Shown piece after piece: positions 12,690 through 25,560 of a stretch of 64,000 nt of DNA. The position numbers and the translations under genes are program-made. Each line of letters begins with the position of its first letter. Positions within the stretch are counted from its first letter, which is position 1. The DNA is from Bimastos eiseni (taxonomy: Eukaryota > Annelida > Clitellata > Crassiclitellata > Lumbricidae): positions 4,954,832 to 5,018,831 of the forward strand of contig OY365810.1 of assembly GCA_959347315.1 (NCBI GenBank), written 5' to 3'. A model generated the notes under the pieces. The model was not told where the DNA came from. It saw nothing but the letters and a program-made list of their open reading frames with translations, and made no database searches.

Positions 12690-13164
12690 TACCAATGACA
12701 TCACAATTTTTCCAAACCGTTTCCTGATTCGCATCGCCCAATGAGTCCTACTCATGAGTTTTCCCGATCTCCTATAAATATGGCCCTATTCCTACCAGAC
12801 TCAGTCATAAACATAATTATGCGTCACTCAGCCGCGATTATTCACTAACATCTTAACGTGTACTTTCACCTTTACACTCTTGGCTTCAGCCTGGCTGAAA
12901 ATTTTAATCAGCAGCAAGCTTTTTGTCCCTCTGATGAGTCAGTCACCCTAACGCCCACACCGTTGGCTGACGTTCTAAGTAAGCCCACCAAAGCCACAGC
13001 TGCTGCTGGCGTATTTACCTGAAGCCATCTACATACAGGCAGTCACACCTGACAGACGCGTCAACAGACTCACCTGTAGCATAGAATCACCTTTGATTGG
13101 GACACAACTGGACTTGACGTTCGCATTGTTTGGAGCATCATTTGGAGGACAAGTTGATATAGTC
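12690..13164 (+). promoter_or_regulatory. Conserved 5' flank of second SOD gene
   Basis: Blocks shared with 180-742 include GTTGGCTGACGTTCTAAG, CAGACGCGTCAAC and the sequence immediately before the start codon (TTTGGAGCATCATTTGGA). The shared blocks are the best candidates for promoter and 5' UTR elements. Confidence 0.4.
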
Positions 13165-16100
13165 ATGGAATCGGCGTACAAAAGAGGAGCCTTCATCCTA
13201 CCTGTTGCTTTCACGCTCTGCTTACTTTGTAAGTATGTCATTTAATGGGTTAAATGTGTCTCAGTTGTTTGAATATGTGTTTTCGACTAAGTTGTTATAA
13301 AAACACGTTTATCATTATTCCATTAGGTCATCTGATTGCTTTTCTGTTATTCTAATTTAAACAGTAACTGTGCCTGGTAATAAAGGAGCATCTTCGGTTT
13401 CTTGGCTTAGATTAGGACTTGGAACTGTCTCTGTCTGTCTGTCTTAGAGGCTGATCCGCTGGTTAGTAGAAGGCCTATGTTCACGGATTTGTTAGGTTCT
13501 GTGTCTATAGTCCGAAGGTTCGATAGTGCAAAGGTTCGATAGTCCGAAGATTGCATGGTATCCGGTCGATAGGTGATAAGATTGCGGCTTTGATGTTAGC
13601 CGAGTTGATTAAAATAATTATGATTGGCTAGAAGCTAGATTGCACCATTCTTTTCATTCATCCAGCTTCAATTTAGGCATGATTCTTTTCATATCAATCC
13701 AGCTCCCAGTATTACACATTCTTTTCATCAATTGATCCACCTTCTAGTTAAATTAATGTCGGAGTATAGAATGTTCGGACTATCGGACCTTCGGATTATT
13801 GAACCGTCGGACTATTGAACTATCGGACTATCGAACCGTGGTTTTGGTGAATCGTCGGTTGATGCTTTGTTCGTTTAACAGACACAAAAATCATTGATGG
13901 TGCAAACAATTATTAAGATTACTCTCACATGCTTTGTTGAGGCATCAGTTGATACCTGTACATTTGTATGAGACACCATTCCATTTGAATATTATATTAA
14001 TTATTCTTAATATACAGACAAAACAACCATAAACATATTTCAACTGATCGAGAAATGATTGTTAAAATTAAGAGATTTTTCAGTTATAATTAATCAGTCG
14101 ACTTGTTTGCTGTCAAGCGTTTACCTCGTATCATCGTTTCTGCTACCAGAGTATTTATTAGTTGTGGTGGATTGATTGACTGGAAATCTGATTAGCTGGC
14201 TTATCGACTGACTATCTAACTAAACCAGCTATGAATTATCATTATTGTTACCCAGCTCCAATGTGCACTTCTGAGCCTAAGCAATATGACCTAATCAAAA
14301 TAAACACAGGCCATGTTGCAATTGTAGAGCTTCATTAACAAAAAAGTTGGACGTTAAGTGTATGAATATTTCACGCAGAGAAGGATTTATGTTGAAGTTA
14401 AAATGAGGAGTAAACACGTATTTGAGGGTCAATTGAGTGTAAATCTGTCCATCTACTGCATCCACTCAGGTTATTTACAACATCCTGCCGGATTTTTAGT
14501 AAGCACACAGGACAGAGAGATTTGCATGCACACAGCTTCGCCTAAAAATAACTATCACCGTTTAAGTGAAAAAAATTCCTATTCTTTGCGCGCCCCTTGA
14601 CAAAGCGTTTGACTGTTTGAGGCAAAGAGAGTTTAAGCTATTTTTTGCAGCATTGCACGAAAGCCGCAGGTGGTCTATAATTTTATTAGCGAATCAGATA
14701 ACAGTAAAGTTAATACAAAACACATTGAACAAAATTGGAATGAATTGGAGTAGGCCTAGATTTTAGAGGACTGAACCAGATTTAATTTGAAATTCATAAG
14801 ATAAGACCTTAATAATTTAGGATTAATCTCCATTGATTTTTACGTAGTAGGTCAATTATTCGTGATCCCATTACTTTTATGTCTATTATTGTTAGGTATG
14901 CGATTATTAGAACGTTTATTTTGACCCATTATTAGATCTCTTATTTGACCTATTATTAGGCCTACTATCATATTGGTATCTTCTATGGTCTAACCTACTA
15001 GACAAGTATATGAGGGAACAATTATTAACTTACTGACTGGCTTGACTTCCTGCCTGCCTGCCTGCCTGCCTGCCTGACCGACCGACCGACTGACCGACCG
15101 GCTGGGTGGATGGATGCCTGATTGACTGACTGGCTGGGTGGATGAATGCCCGACTGATTGACTGACTGGGTGGATGGATACCTGACTGACTGACTGTCTG
15201 ATGGCTGGCTGGTGAGATGGTTGGCTGGCTGATTTTCTGACTATTTTTTTAAGGACGCAATAACGTATTGCTGACTGATTTTGACGTTAGAGTCCGTGCT
15301 ATCATTTGTGCGCTAAATATATTTCAGGATCCCTAAGGGAAATTATCTAATGGTCACGACTCGTCAGCGTGCATGAGAAACCTAATCTGAGTCAGATGTG
15401 AAAGTCGCTCATGACGGGCAAATGGTTACCTAGTCATTCATTCGCTCTTTGATCGTCGGTGTATGATGCCCACGGCTCAATTCCGTGAGGACCAGTAATA
15501 ACGAATGAGCTTAAGTAGCAAACGATACGACGCAATACTTAGGCCTACGTGTATTGCAGACTATGGTTCACAAAAACATGTTGTTGATTACACCGTCTGG
15601 CTAAGAGACATCGCCATTGAGGGACATTGATTTTATAAGCATAGCAATGTTTAAGATTTCGAATGATTCAGTCAGGCAGGTAGGTAGTTTATCAGCCAGG
15701 TAGGCAGACAGTCAGTAGGGCAGTCAATCGACAAGGCATACAGTCAATCAGCCAGGCAGGCAGGCAAGTATGTAAGAACGTAGGCAGTGAGTCAATCAAT
15801 AAGGAAGGCAGTCAGTTAATCAGCCAGGTAAGCCGTGAGATAGGTATGCAGCTAAGCAATCAGGCAATCAATCAGCAAGGCAGATAATTAGGCAGTCAGA
15901 CAATCCGACAGTTAGGCTGTCAACCAACAGGGCAGACATTCAATCAGGCAGACAGGAAAATCAACCATTCCGTCCTTAAAACTGCTCATATCTGGAGAAG
16001 CTCGATGCATCGTTTCCAGACCGATTGCATCCCTGACTGACTCGATGACTGAGTGACACTTGAGATACCAACACAATACTCATGATAGTAATGGCGTTAA

Positions 16101-19100
16101 ATAAAGGTCATTGAGTTTATATTAAGCACCATTCTGTGTTCCTAAACTAAGGCTTCCAAATTAGATGGAAATTTTCACAGATATCGTGACATGCCATTAA
16201 CAGTACTCTCATAGATTTTGTATGGTGGGCCTATTTAAAACCTACTTCGGAGGCTGTTCGGATAGATACATACACACTACAGTTGAATATAATTCAAAAG
16301 GTGAAAATGAGATATCAATCATCATCATCATCATCATCAACTCCGTGGGAAATAGTGAGAAGCGGACAACGTGATAGAAACCGCCTTAACTGTTGAATTA
16401 TGGCTTGAAAGGAGGCAAACACACGCCCTTCAGTTGAGCCGTACAGCAGTTGACCTAAGTCTGAGGTTAGGGCGGTTGAGGGAGGAATGAGTCAACCGCA
16501 TGTGACTCAGATCCTGCTAACTGACATTCTAGTAAGTGACCGCTTCCTGCAAGAGAGGCCATTGGTTCATGACCTTACCTCCATGCATGTGACGCGTACA
16601 TTATCTAACACAGCCTTTACAGACATAGACCTACGCAGATAAAATATGCACGCATAGGTAGGCTACGCGCGAACATAATGATGAACCCATAAAGAATACT
16701 TATCCAAAATCAGTTTTTTTTCAGCCGTAGTCAGATCGGGAGCGCCTTTGAGTAGATATCTTGAAGGGGCATTATATCAAATTGACATTGATTGATTGAC
16801 TAATTGATTGACTTACCCCACATTTCCTTGGCTATTGATGCATAGGCAAGCGTGTTCGTCGGTACTCTTGGCAATGTAACAGACGGTGCATTTAAAATGT
16901 AAACATTATCGATCTTTATGCACAGATGTACATTGTGTGTATGTATGCAAATGGTGTAAGATTTAGCCTTTGGGCATTTGGACAGAATTGTCGATGCCAT
17001 ATATTCAAATGTATTATATCATGTTGTGTTGTTGGTGCCAGCTGTTTATGAATGCTCAAGGGGTTTGATCACTTGTGTGGCAATCCTCAAGGCAAGGCAT
17101 AAATTATTAAATTGGTATGCAGCAATCGCAAGTGGCGGCATATTGTTTGAATCTGGGAGACGCTGAGACTTGGCTGCAGAACGAAATTCCTACTTGGAGC
17201 TGTCGAATGTATTATTTATCATTATGGTTTATTGTAATTACTGCCCTAAGGTCTGATCGTGTGAGACTTACTTCAAGACATCCACAGTTCTTAAATTATG
17301 CAGCATAGGAATAGCGAGCGATATTATAACTGGAAATATGAAGCGATACAATGCAGCTTTAATTTGCTATTGTCCAACTTACAATTATTGGCTCAAAAGT
17401 GCACACACGCGTGGCGCAATTGCAGTTATATTGCATAGCAATAATTGTGTTCGTAGTACTTGCTCAATGTTAACGCAGTAACTTGTCGGACGAGGATCGA
17501 ACCCGTACTTTTCGCGTTACAGACCAACCTAGTCAACCAATCGAACCTCTGTTCATATTGCGAAGAATACCTTATTTTTGGGTATTCACTTTTTAAACTT
17601 TACATAACCTGTCGCTTTCCCTTAACATGCAGTGCAGGCTGTATGAATAACTTGCCAGAATGTCTGCTCATTGATAATTGTGGTCCATCTGTTCATATTT
17701 TCCTGTAAGCCTTTGTTCTTAACTATTACCTTTGTGTTATGTTCGTTCTGCTCAACCAAAGACAGATGTTATATCAAGAAGAGGCTGGCTTTCTGTCTCA
17801 CATCAATTCAATTCAATATTCGTTTAATAATGAAACGAAGCTGTCGCATCCGCATCTAAGCACATTAATTTACGATGCCATTAATGCTTTATACGTAAAC
17901 ATATATATGTGCGCATTACCGCACAGTTGTATGTATTTATATTCATTTAGTGCATTTATATAGAGCCACTTTAAGGTTGCTACTCAGGAGTATTAACCTC
18001 GTGATATATTGATCCAGACCCGGCATTCCAGTAAACATCACATCAAAATAAATATTACAATTGTGTTCCGAATAAAGACCATATAACTTCTCGGCTTTGG
18101 CGCGCCATCGATTGACACCTTGTGTGTTATACTCAGGCGCTACGGGAGCTACTAGTTACGAGTCATTTACAATCGATCTGTCTTTCTTTATTCATTTATC
18201 CACTTTCTTATCCTTTCATTGCTTAGTGAGCTGCATTTAAATTCAACGTTATTCATTTTATCGATCCATTGCATCTGATTTCAGTTTTTTCTGGGGTTGA
18301 ATCTCACGAACATGATCAAGATATTTTCGCAACATGTGTTATCGAACCGCTGGGCTTTCCAGGCTACAACATATCCGGCGTACTTAAACTCCAACAGCTA
18401 GTAAGTGCTTTATTGTCCAAACATATGATTCAGGAACTTATACATTGACACGCGCAGAGTAAATAAAGAAATTTCGTTGAGATTTTTAGAAACTTATCTA
18501 CCGTAGTCATACCTTTGCATTATCTCACCTGTTGGAATTCAATCAGGTTTCGCCAATGGAAGAGAATTTAAATAGGATTTCTTCACCTTATGCGAGCATC
18601 AAGAGTTCGATGATAGCGGCGAGATGCCACTATGTTAGAGTTACAATGTCAAGAGATAATTTGCATATATGCTTTGAAGATTATTGCTAAAAAATTGTAT
18701 GCGACATAGCGCCAAATTTTGTGATATTCACAGAGGATAACCTAAGTTGCAATTATTGAACTTTAAGCACGTGTCTGTTGAGAAATTCCTCAGGCGCTAA
18801 GTCCAACATTCGAGATATCATTCTGGTTATGCATGAGTCCAAAAGTGCACTAACAAAGAAAAACCGAATATTGATATTACTAATATTAATTTCATTCAAT
18901 TATAGTACACGTTCAGCGATTGTTCACTGTGATGTGCATATATACTATAGTATAACAATGCTAATTAATGCACCTAACTTTTTTTGCTGCAACTGGAATC
19001 TAACATTCATGAATCGCTACTTCAAGGAAAGACTCGTCATTTTGTGCAAGACTCGTCATTTTGTGCTTCCGCTTCAAACCAGTGAAATTGCGCTCACATA

Positions 19101-21881
19101 CTGCATACCGCATGCGCTTGGGAAAGTGTGATAGGAACACATCTACATGTATGAGATGGAGCTCTCGAGATAGTGGCATGCAGCTATTGTGCCCAACCGT
19201 CTAAGCAGCGATTGTTTCTGTTGTTGAGCTTCAGTTCTCATAATCCAAATAGTTTCGATATTCATGTGCAAAAACCTGCGATTTGGATTACAATTTTTGT
19301 CATGTCAACCTTTTCTGACTTTTCAGAGTTATTCAAATGTCACAACAGTGGTCGGACATCTTTACGGGTTTGAGAATAAAAGTTACAGCGAACGAGGTTT
19401 TCATGTCCATGAAAAGGGAAACCTCGGTGGTAACTGCACAGCAGCAGAAGGTCACTACAATCCGTTCAACAAAACCCATGGGGCACCGAATGATACCATC
19501 AGGTTTGTAGTGTAAACACACCTTGTCTGAGACTCACGGATTGCTGATTGAACTGATCGACTAATTAATTATGGTGTAGTATAAACATTTTAGATCTAAG
19601 TGTTACTGTGAATGTTTCTTTTTGAATCATCAGAAGGCAAGAAAGGTCTGAAAAGTACAATTGGGTAAAATAACGAGAACTAATTTGGTCCATGCTGCTT
19701 CATGATGCCAACACTTTCTTCGGTTCATGATTTATTCACAATGTCTTTAATTAACTCTAGCATAACTCAGTGCGAGACATTGCAATTAGCTTTTCAATGT
19801 GGCAATACATGTGTATCAGTTTTAACACATCACTCTTAACAATACTATGAAAATAGAATTCGTTACCAAGTGACATTTTAATACTTGTTTTCTGTGCATA
19901 GTTAATGTACACCGACTATTTTGGTTTCTTTACCATTTTCATTTTGTAATCAGGATTTATTTCTCCGAATGTTGGAATCACTTTATAGAGTTACTATTGA
20001 ACAGTGAAAATCTCTAGTTGATATTTCTGGGTACAATTGCTCTGAGACGACTTTGTTGTTCCACATACTTGCACTGCCACCAGACAGAATAGAGCTTTCT
20101 CAATTGTGTGTCAAAGTGTTTGCAACAGAATCCCATCTCCCGCGCGACCTGTCTGGCTCTTTCTATGAACTTCTCAAGACATTTGAGTGTGTCTTTGACC
20201 GGGTCTGGGTTGGAAGAGCCTCTGAATAGTAATCTTAAGAGGCGCTATTTGAAGTGCGTTGATTGATTGAAGAAAACAACTGTATCGCTGTCGTGCGCAG
20301 TCACTGTGTTGAGGCCAACATCTTGCTACCTGAAGATACACTTTTCGATCTCATTACTAGCCATGGTGATTGATCAAACAGGTATTGGATCCAATGTTTG
20401 TTTTTTTACACTAGACATGTCGGTGACTTGGGAAACATTGTGGTCGACTCGAATCTTACAGCATTTATCAACATAACTGACAGTGTGATCTCCCTCTACG
20501 GAAACTATTCGATTCTAAATAAAGCAATTGTGGTGAGTAACCTAACCAACGCAATAAATATGGTCTGATGCCGCAGGAAAACTGTTTCTATTGAGCTAGC
20601 AATCTAAATCAAATTTCATTTGTTAGTCTTTTTTTTCGTTGCTACTACCAAATTGTGATATCGAGTTGAAATAGCAGGTTCGAAACAGTAATCGGTGGTT
20701 TCCGGGCTTATGTTGTTACCGAGTTTACTGTGGCAAACGCAAACGTGACTATACGAGTTCGTCTAATACTAATGAGTTACATGTGCAGCATCCATCAACG
20801 CTGATTAGGGCGGATGCAAGAAGTATAATGACAGGATTAAGCAAACTTTGTGTAGGGCAATATGATTAATAGTGGTTTTAAACCTTACGACGTTGGTGAG
20901 TCACTGGTCGTCCGAAATGGAAGGGGCCAGGGTTTTGGGTTCTATGACGCAATATGGCTATGCAGCAATGAATTGCTCAATTCCTAATGTTTGAGCTAAG
21001 ACTACGGTGGAGTCAATATTGCGCCAGAATTGTATGGCGTCATTCATGTACAGCACCTGTCAGATTCTATTGTAATTGTCACAAGATAAGCCTTTTAAGA
21101 GACACCTTAAATGTGCTAGAGTGTCTTTAGGCTACTCTCTGAGATACTTTTTTTGGTTCTATACCTGACTACTTTCAGGCGTTGAAAGCATTTTTGTCTT
21201 ATATGACAGTCAGGTCAATACAGTAGCACACGTGACGAATTTGACGAATTGCTGTTTAGTCTATTTTTGTTAGATACGTCAGGATTTGGCAACACGAACG
21301 TCTGAAATAGCAAATCTATTAGAAACGTGCATGCCGTCCGTGTATAAGGCACACGACATTTTGAATACACAGGTTCGATAAATCACTTACTGTGCCCGTC
21401 GCGTGAAAGAAAACTATTGATCATCCAATGTGACTAAAGCGCATTTGGTTGTCCGCATACATAGGTTACAAAGACCTAAGTGTTTCGCTGCATTAAAAGC
21501 TGGAGTCGTTATTATTATTAAAATTCTTAATGCACCTCTGTCTCGTTTTGGCTGTATTTCTTTCAGGTCTCGACTTCCAAACTTTTTACTTTGTTAGGAA
21601 TCGTGTAAACATCGTCTTTTAAAAGCAATGTTTGTTGCTTACAGGTTCATTCAGGCGTGGATGACCTTGGAAGAGGAGGAGCTAACACAAGCAATACAAC
21701 TGGAAACTCCGGATATCGTATCGGATGCTGTATTATTACCTTGGATCAACAGACGACAACGTCACCAGCCTCAACGCAACCCACTCAACATGGATCAGCC
21801 ACATCTGTGGGACCTTTGGCCAGAATCCTTCTCATCGCTGTGGCTGGATTACAGCTGTTGATGAAGAGCGTTCAACTATAA
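13165..21881 (+). CDS. Secreted Cu/Zn superoxide dismutase, putative GPI-anchored (copy 2)
   Basis: Five exons with phases identical to copy 1: 13165-13228, 18285-18400, 19327-19502, 20415-20532 and 21645-21881, giving 236 aa. A signal peptide (FILPVAFTLCLLFFSG) is followed by the mature enzyme. Metal ligands are complete: [28 protein letters not shown] and [11 protein letters not shown]. The disulphide Cys pair and active-site Arg are kept. The C terminus is a Thr/Ser/Pro/Gln spacer and a hydrophobic tail (ILLIAVAGLQLLMKS), as in copy 1. Catalytic exons 3 to 5 are well conserved between copies, while exon 2 and the C-terminal spacer differ, so divergence is concentrated around the mature N terminus and the linker to the membrane. 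Introns hold satellites, a foldback element and LINE ends. Confidence 0.9.
13487..13840. mobile_element. Foldback/MITE-like element, copy 1
   Basis: Both ends consist of short tandem units (AGTCCGAAGGTTCGAT and its inverse around CGGACTATCGAAC). The core has repeated CATTCTTTTCATC blocks. A second copy lies at 40989-41287 with a clearly related core, showing a dispersed element. No coding capacity was seen. Confidence 0.65.
15045..15960. repeat. Two opposed degenerate tetranucleotide satellites
   Basis: Block 15045-15240 is TGCC/GACC/GACTGACTGG-rich. Block 15665-15960 is CAGGCAGG/GTCAATCAGCC-rich, its reverse complement in character. A spacer of about 420 bp with no gene lies between. A 15-bp inverted pair (TTTTAAGGACGCAAT at 15247, ATTCCGTCCTTAAAA at 15967) flanks the spacer and second block. 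Confidence 0.6.
17482..17552 (-). repeat. tRNA-like SINE head or tRNA pseudogene
   Basis: On the minus strand an A-box-like TGGTTGACTAGG (17528-17539) precedes a B-box-like GTTCGATCC (17494-17502) at tRNA-like spacing. I could not fold a clean cloverleaf, so a SINE promoter is more likely than a working tRNA. Confidence 0.4.
17940..18015 (-). mobile_element. LINE 3' tail, minus strand
   Basis: On the minus strand: CTCCTGAGTAGCAACCTTAA, then GTGGCTCTATATAAATGC and a short ATGAAT tail, the common LINE end of this window. It lies in the second SOD intron 1. Confidence 0.5.
20040..20275 (+). mobile_element. LINE 3' end, plus strand
   Basis: A decayed reverse-transcriptase tail is followed by GTTGGAAGAGCCTCTGAATA, then AAGAGGCGCTATTTGAAG and a GATT tail. 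It lies in the second SOD intron 3. Confidence 0.5.
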
Positions 21882-23534
21882 GCAGTCAGATTAGCTCATG
21901 CAGGATTTACAAGGCATCTGTCAGAATAATATTCGTCAGAATAATATTCTGATCAAAGGCAGCCTGATATTTTTCCAAAGAATTTTTAAGCGATGTGTAA
22001 TGCATTTTTAAATCCAGACATGGCAGAAGTATAAGCAAAGCCAATCTATTTATGCTATGCACTGTGCAGACAACCATCGCTTCAGAGATACTCGCTTAAA
22101 GCGATATTCTGATGTTTATTTGCATTTATGGTACGATGATAATATTACTGTAGGCCTTTACATGCGCGTTGACCAATAACTGGTTGGTCCATTGCATGCA
22201 CCAGAATAATTTGCTGCTAAATCTGCTGGCGAAAACTTGCTATGTTTGTAAATTTCTTGTGTTCAGAGAGGCTTATTTATGAATGCGAATTTTAGTTGCC
22301 ATCTTTTGTTTTGCTATGCTTACCACAGTTGCTTAATGTTACCTTTTATCAAATTACAAGTGTATGGCTTTATTTTGTGTAAGATGTATCTAATGAATTC
22401 GTCACTGAAATTACCTATAGTTTACAACCCACAGGCAGTGATTTAATTCAATTGAAGTAAAGTGATCGTCTGTTTGTGGCGATAATTATGCGCTTAGCCT
22501 AAGAGATACATTTTTTGGTACACATGGTTTGATTTAAAGAAGATAACGTTTGTCAATAAATTCACTTTAATTCACTTGATAATTTTGCAGTAGAAGAAAA
22601 CTAATTTGGTCTCGAAGTGTGTCTTATCATCACACAGTTCATTTACATTATTATTGTTACCATATTCCGCTGGTTCCAGGCGCCTACATGTGCGCCTGTA
22701 TACTAGGCAATACATGCATGGAAACTTCTCAAAGAATCCGTATGGGCCACGTATTTTTGTATAATATGTGTTGAAAGGGACTGAAAGACAGGCAGAGCCA
22801 CAGAAGAAGACAAAAGAGATGAACACACAGACAGAGAGACATACAGAAACAAATGGAACGATGTAGTATCGCGCTGAGTAGGCCTACATTGAGCGTGGCT
22901 GGCTAGAACCACGCATTCTGTTACAAATGTGGCAGAGTATCAAATGCGCCCAACACAAAGAACTATTCAATGAAAGCTGAAATGATAGCATTTAAGGTAG
23001 TTTCTTAGTACGCACCATTTGAACGAATCTTCTGTCGTTCAGTATTATGATTGACTAAAGATCTTTCAGCGGCTGATTTTCTTTGTTTCAATCTAGTGAC
23101 CGTCGGAGAACGATGGCCTGCGATCTAGTGTGTTCTGTATATTTAAGCCTCTTATAGAAACTGTTCATTTATTGCAGAATATGCAACGCTGTCAATCGGT
23201 TCTTACAGAAAGCCAGCTCATGTATTGGCATTTTATCACACTGCATTAGGAACAATGTGACAAAACTGTCCCATATAGATTTTCGTCGATTTCGCAAAAT
23301 CTTCAATGGGCTCTTGGTGCGAATAATCATGCTATGTAAAGTCGATATATATATACATATATATATATATACTATTGAAAATCCGCTACCTGTGTCACGA
23401 TGTAGATCCGCTATTGGTCCATTGAACGTTGGCTGATAAGAACAATGTGTTCTTTTATGTTATGACAGGGCAAGTAGTGTAATATGCGCAACACACAATA
23501 GCATACATTGTCAGGTTTTAAACAGTATTGAATG
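21882..23534. other. Intergenic spacer between SOD and propeller clusters
   Basis: I see no convincing gene. There is a small TA-rich stretch at about 23345-23375. Short minus-strand frames near 22.6-22.9 kb show no recognisable domain. Confidence 0.5.
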
Positions 23535-23793
23535 CAGGGGTGTAACAAGCGGGGGGGGGGGGCTTAGAGGGCACCGGCAAAGGCCCCCCCAGTTTTAGTG
23601 CTCAGTGCCTCCCCATGTGCCCCCCAAATCGGTTCTTTTTTATGTTTCTCCAATGGCTTTTTAAGATGAATGTTGTTGAGATAATTTGTGCCTCCATTTT
23701 TCAAATTTCTGGTTAGTAAAATTCAAAAGGTGGGAGGGGCAAACAAATTTTCAAATTATACCCCCCACTTTTCGAAACCTTGTTACACCTCTG
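23535..23793. mobile_element. Non-autonomous hAT-like element with 8-bp target duplication
   Basis: Terminal inverted repeats CAGGGGTGTAACAAG and CTTGTTACACCTCTG match 14 of 15. Flanks ATTGAATG and ATTGAATA match 7 of 8, the target-site length of hAT elements. The interior is rich in C and G runs and has no coding capacity. Confidence 0.75.
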
Positions 23794-23962
23794 ATTGAAT
23801 AAAACGAGTTGTGATGTCAATGCTTAAAGCAATCTATTCGTCGCTGCTATGTTACTGATTTACTGGTTATCGTTCAGTGAATAATTCTTTCATTTGGATA
23901 GTGCTGTAGCTGACCATAGTCGTCATAAGATTTACTGCTTTCTGTAAGGGTTCAAGGAAAAT

Positions 23963-25560
23963 ATGTTTATTCAGTTGATCGCGTGTTGCTTGGCGTGCGT
24001 CGCTCTAGCGTCAAAAATAGAATATGAACCTAATCAGCCTAGACAGAATGTGTTCATGGAAAGACGCCAACAACCCTCGGAGGATGCGATGGGTAGGAAT
24101 CAATATTACATAGTCTTTTATCAATAATAGCAACAAGGATGGGTGGCATGGCAGACAACGGTCCTACCTTGGCGAGCGGTTTCCAATCTGGAGCATGTTA
24201 TGGGACACGTGGAGATAGTTTTTAGTCTTAGGTGGCGGGAAATCTTGCTTTCCTGACACTTGGGACCGAAGGGTTTGCCTCCATCACTCAGAGGAGATTG
24301 ACGGGCGCCTTGAGATGTCACCATTATAGAGTAAACACGAATCGCTTTTGAAATGAAAGGGGTTCATCGGCCTTACATGTATGTCTATAAAATTGACAAA
24401 AAATAAGATAAATGTTAGGCTTCAATCAAACAGCACGTGATTAGCACACTCGTTACGCGTTTAATTGAAAATAAATGTTTTTAGTGATCCTCTTTTGTTA
24501 GCAATTGCTACATCAATGTTAACAATGGATTTGAAATTAAGAAGAATAATGAGAACTGCGCAAAGGTGTAAGTACGCATAAAATTTGATCATTTTGAGCG
24601 TTTCGAGAGCTTCCTAAAAGAAACGCAAGGTTGAGTGCAGCTAGTTGACATCTGTGCAGATAGTTGCAAGCAAATCTGAATTGACGATCTGCATTATTGA
24701 TTGTGTCTTCAACAACCACTTGTCGTCAATCCCGATAATAAATTCGCAATTGTTTCCTCATTGCAGAGTACATACATTTTATACTCAACTTTCAACACAC
24801 GCTTTGTTTCGTTTCTGGGATAGAACGACTGTAAGGCCTCATCTACGCTGTGTGTGAGCCTGCAGACGATAGTTACGTGTCTATTCCGTCGATCCGGGTT
24901 TACGAGGGCGCGCCTCCGTTTGAACTTCTTATGCTGACATCACTCGAAGAATTGCATCCGTGGATTCATGTGGCATCTGATACTGCGCAAAGGTGTATCA
25001 ACATATTGGAAAAGAACTCATCGTGTATACGGAAGTTTACAATAGAAGACCATCGAATTACGAAGTGGCTGTGTGATCTGGTAAGGCCGAGGAGTTTCAC
25101 AGTTACAGCAGATGGCCAAGTGATCGTATATCGACATGATGAAACATCAGGTGAACTGGAGTTCTATGGATGAAACGGGGTTTTTGTCCGTAGAGTTGCG
25201 CTTATGAACAACAGTGGTGTTCAGCGATGGGACCCTCCGATCCCAAGTGATAGATTGATTACCATAGGCACAAATAACACAATTTTAATGACAAGTTCTC
25301 TCTTGTGCATGAAATAACCGATGAATACGGTACTACTATCTTAAGAATGGGTTTTAGCCTGATCTCTTGTAATGTGCCTGCTGGCTACGGACAGATAATC
25401 GGCCAAATAAATAACTCAGTCAGTTTATCACATCACTCCTATTGGCGCTGGCGAGTGAGTGATTTGACTTTCTAAATCAGTGTTGATTTTATTACTGAAA
25501 ATTCTAATAGTTATCTGATTGTGACAGAGCAAATTCATACAATCGCCAAACGCATCCGTA
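23963..25560 (+). pseudogene. Secreted beta-propeller-like gene, copy A (broken)
   Basis: Exon 1 (23963-24092) encodes an intact signal peptide (MFIQLIACCLACVALAS) and the family's RRQQPSEDAM motif, ending in a GTAGGA donor. Exon 2 is recognisable from about 24773 to 25560 (PSIRVYEGAPPFELL, SCIRKFTIEDHRITKWL, SFTVTADGQVIVYRHDE), but upstream frame breaks, a TGA at about 25171 and later frameshifts destroy it. Homology continues in shifted frames (FSLISCNVPAGYGQIIGQI) to the equivalent of the intact copy's end. Confidence 0.75.

Noticed and set aside
18778..19131. 117-codon frame before SOD exon 3 of copy 2
   Set aside because: It lies within an intron, contains a 19-bp direct duplication (AAGACTCGTCATTTTGTGC) and has no recognisable domain.
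20884..20990. Possible SINE with GGGTTCTATGACGC near a B-box position
   Set aside because: No convincing A-box or tRNA-like spacing.
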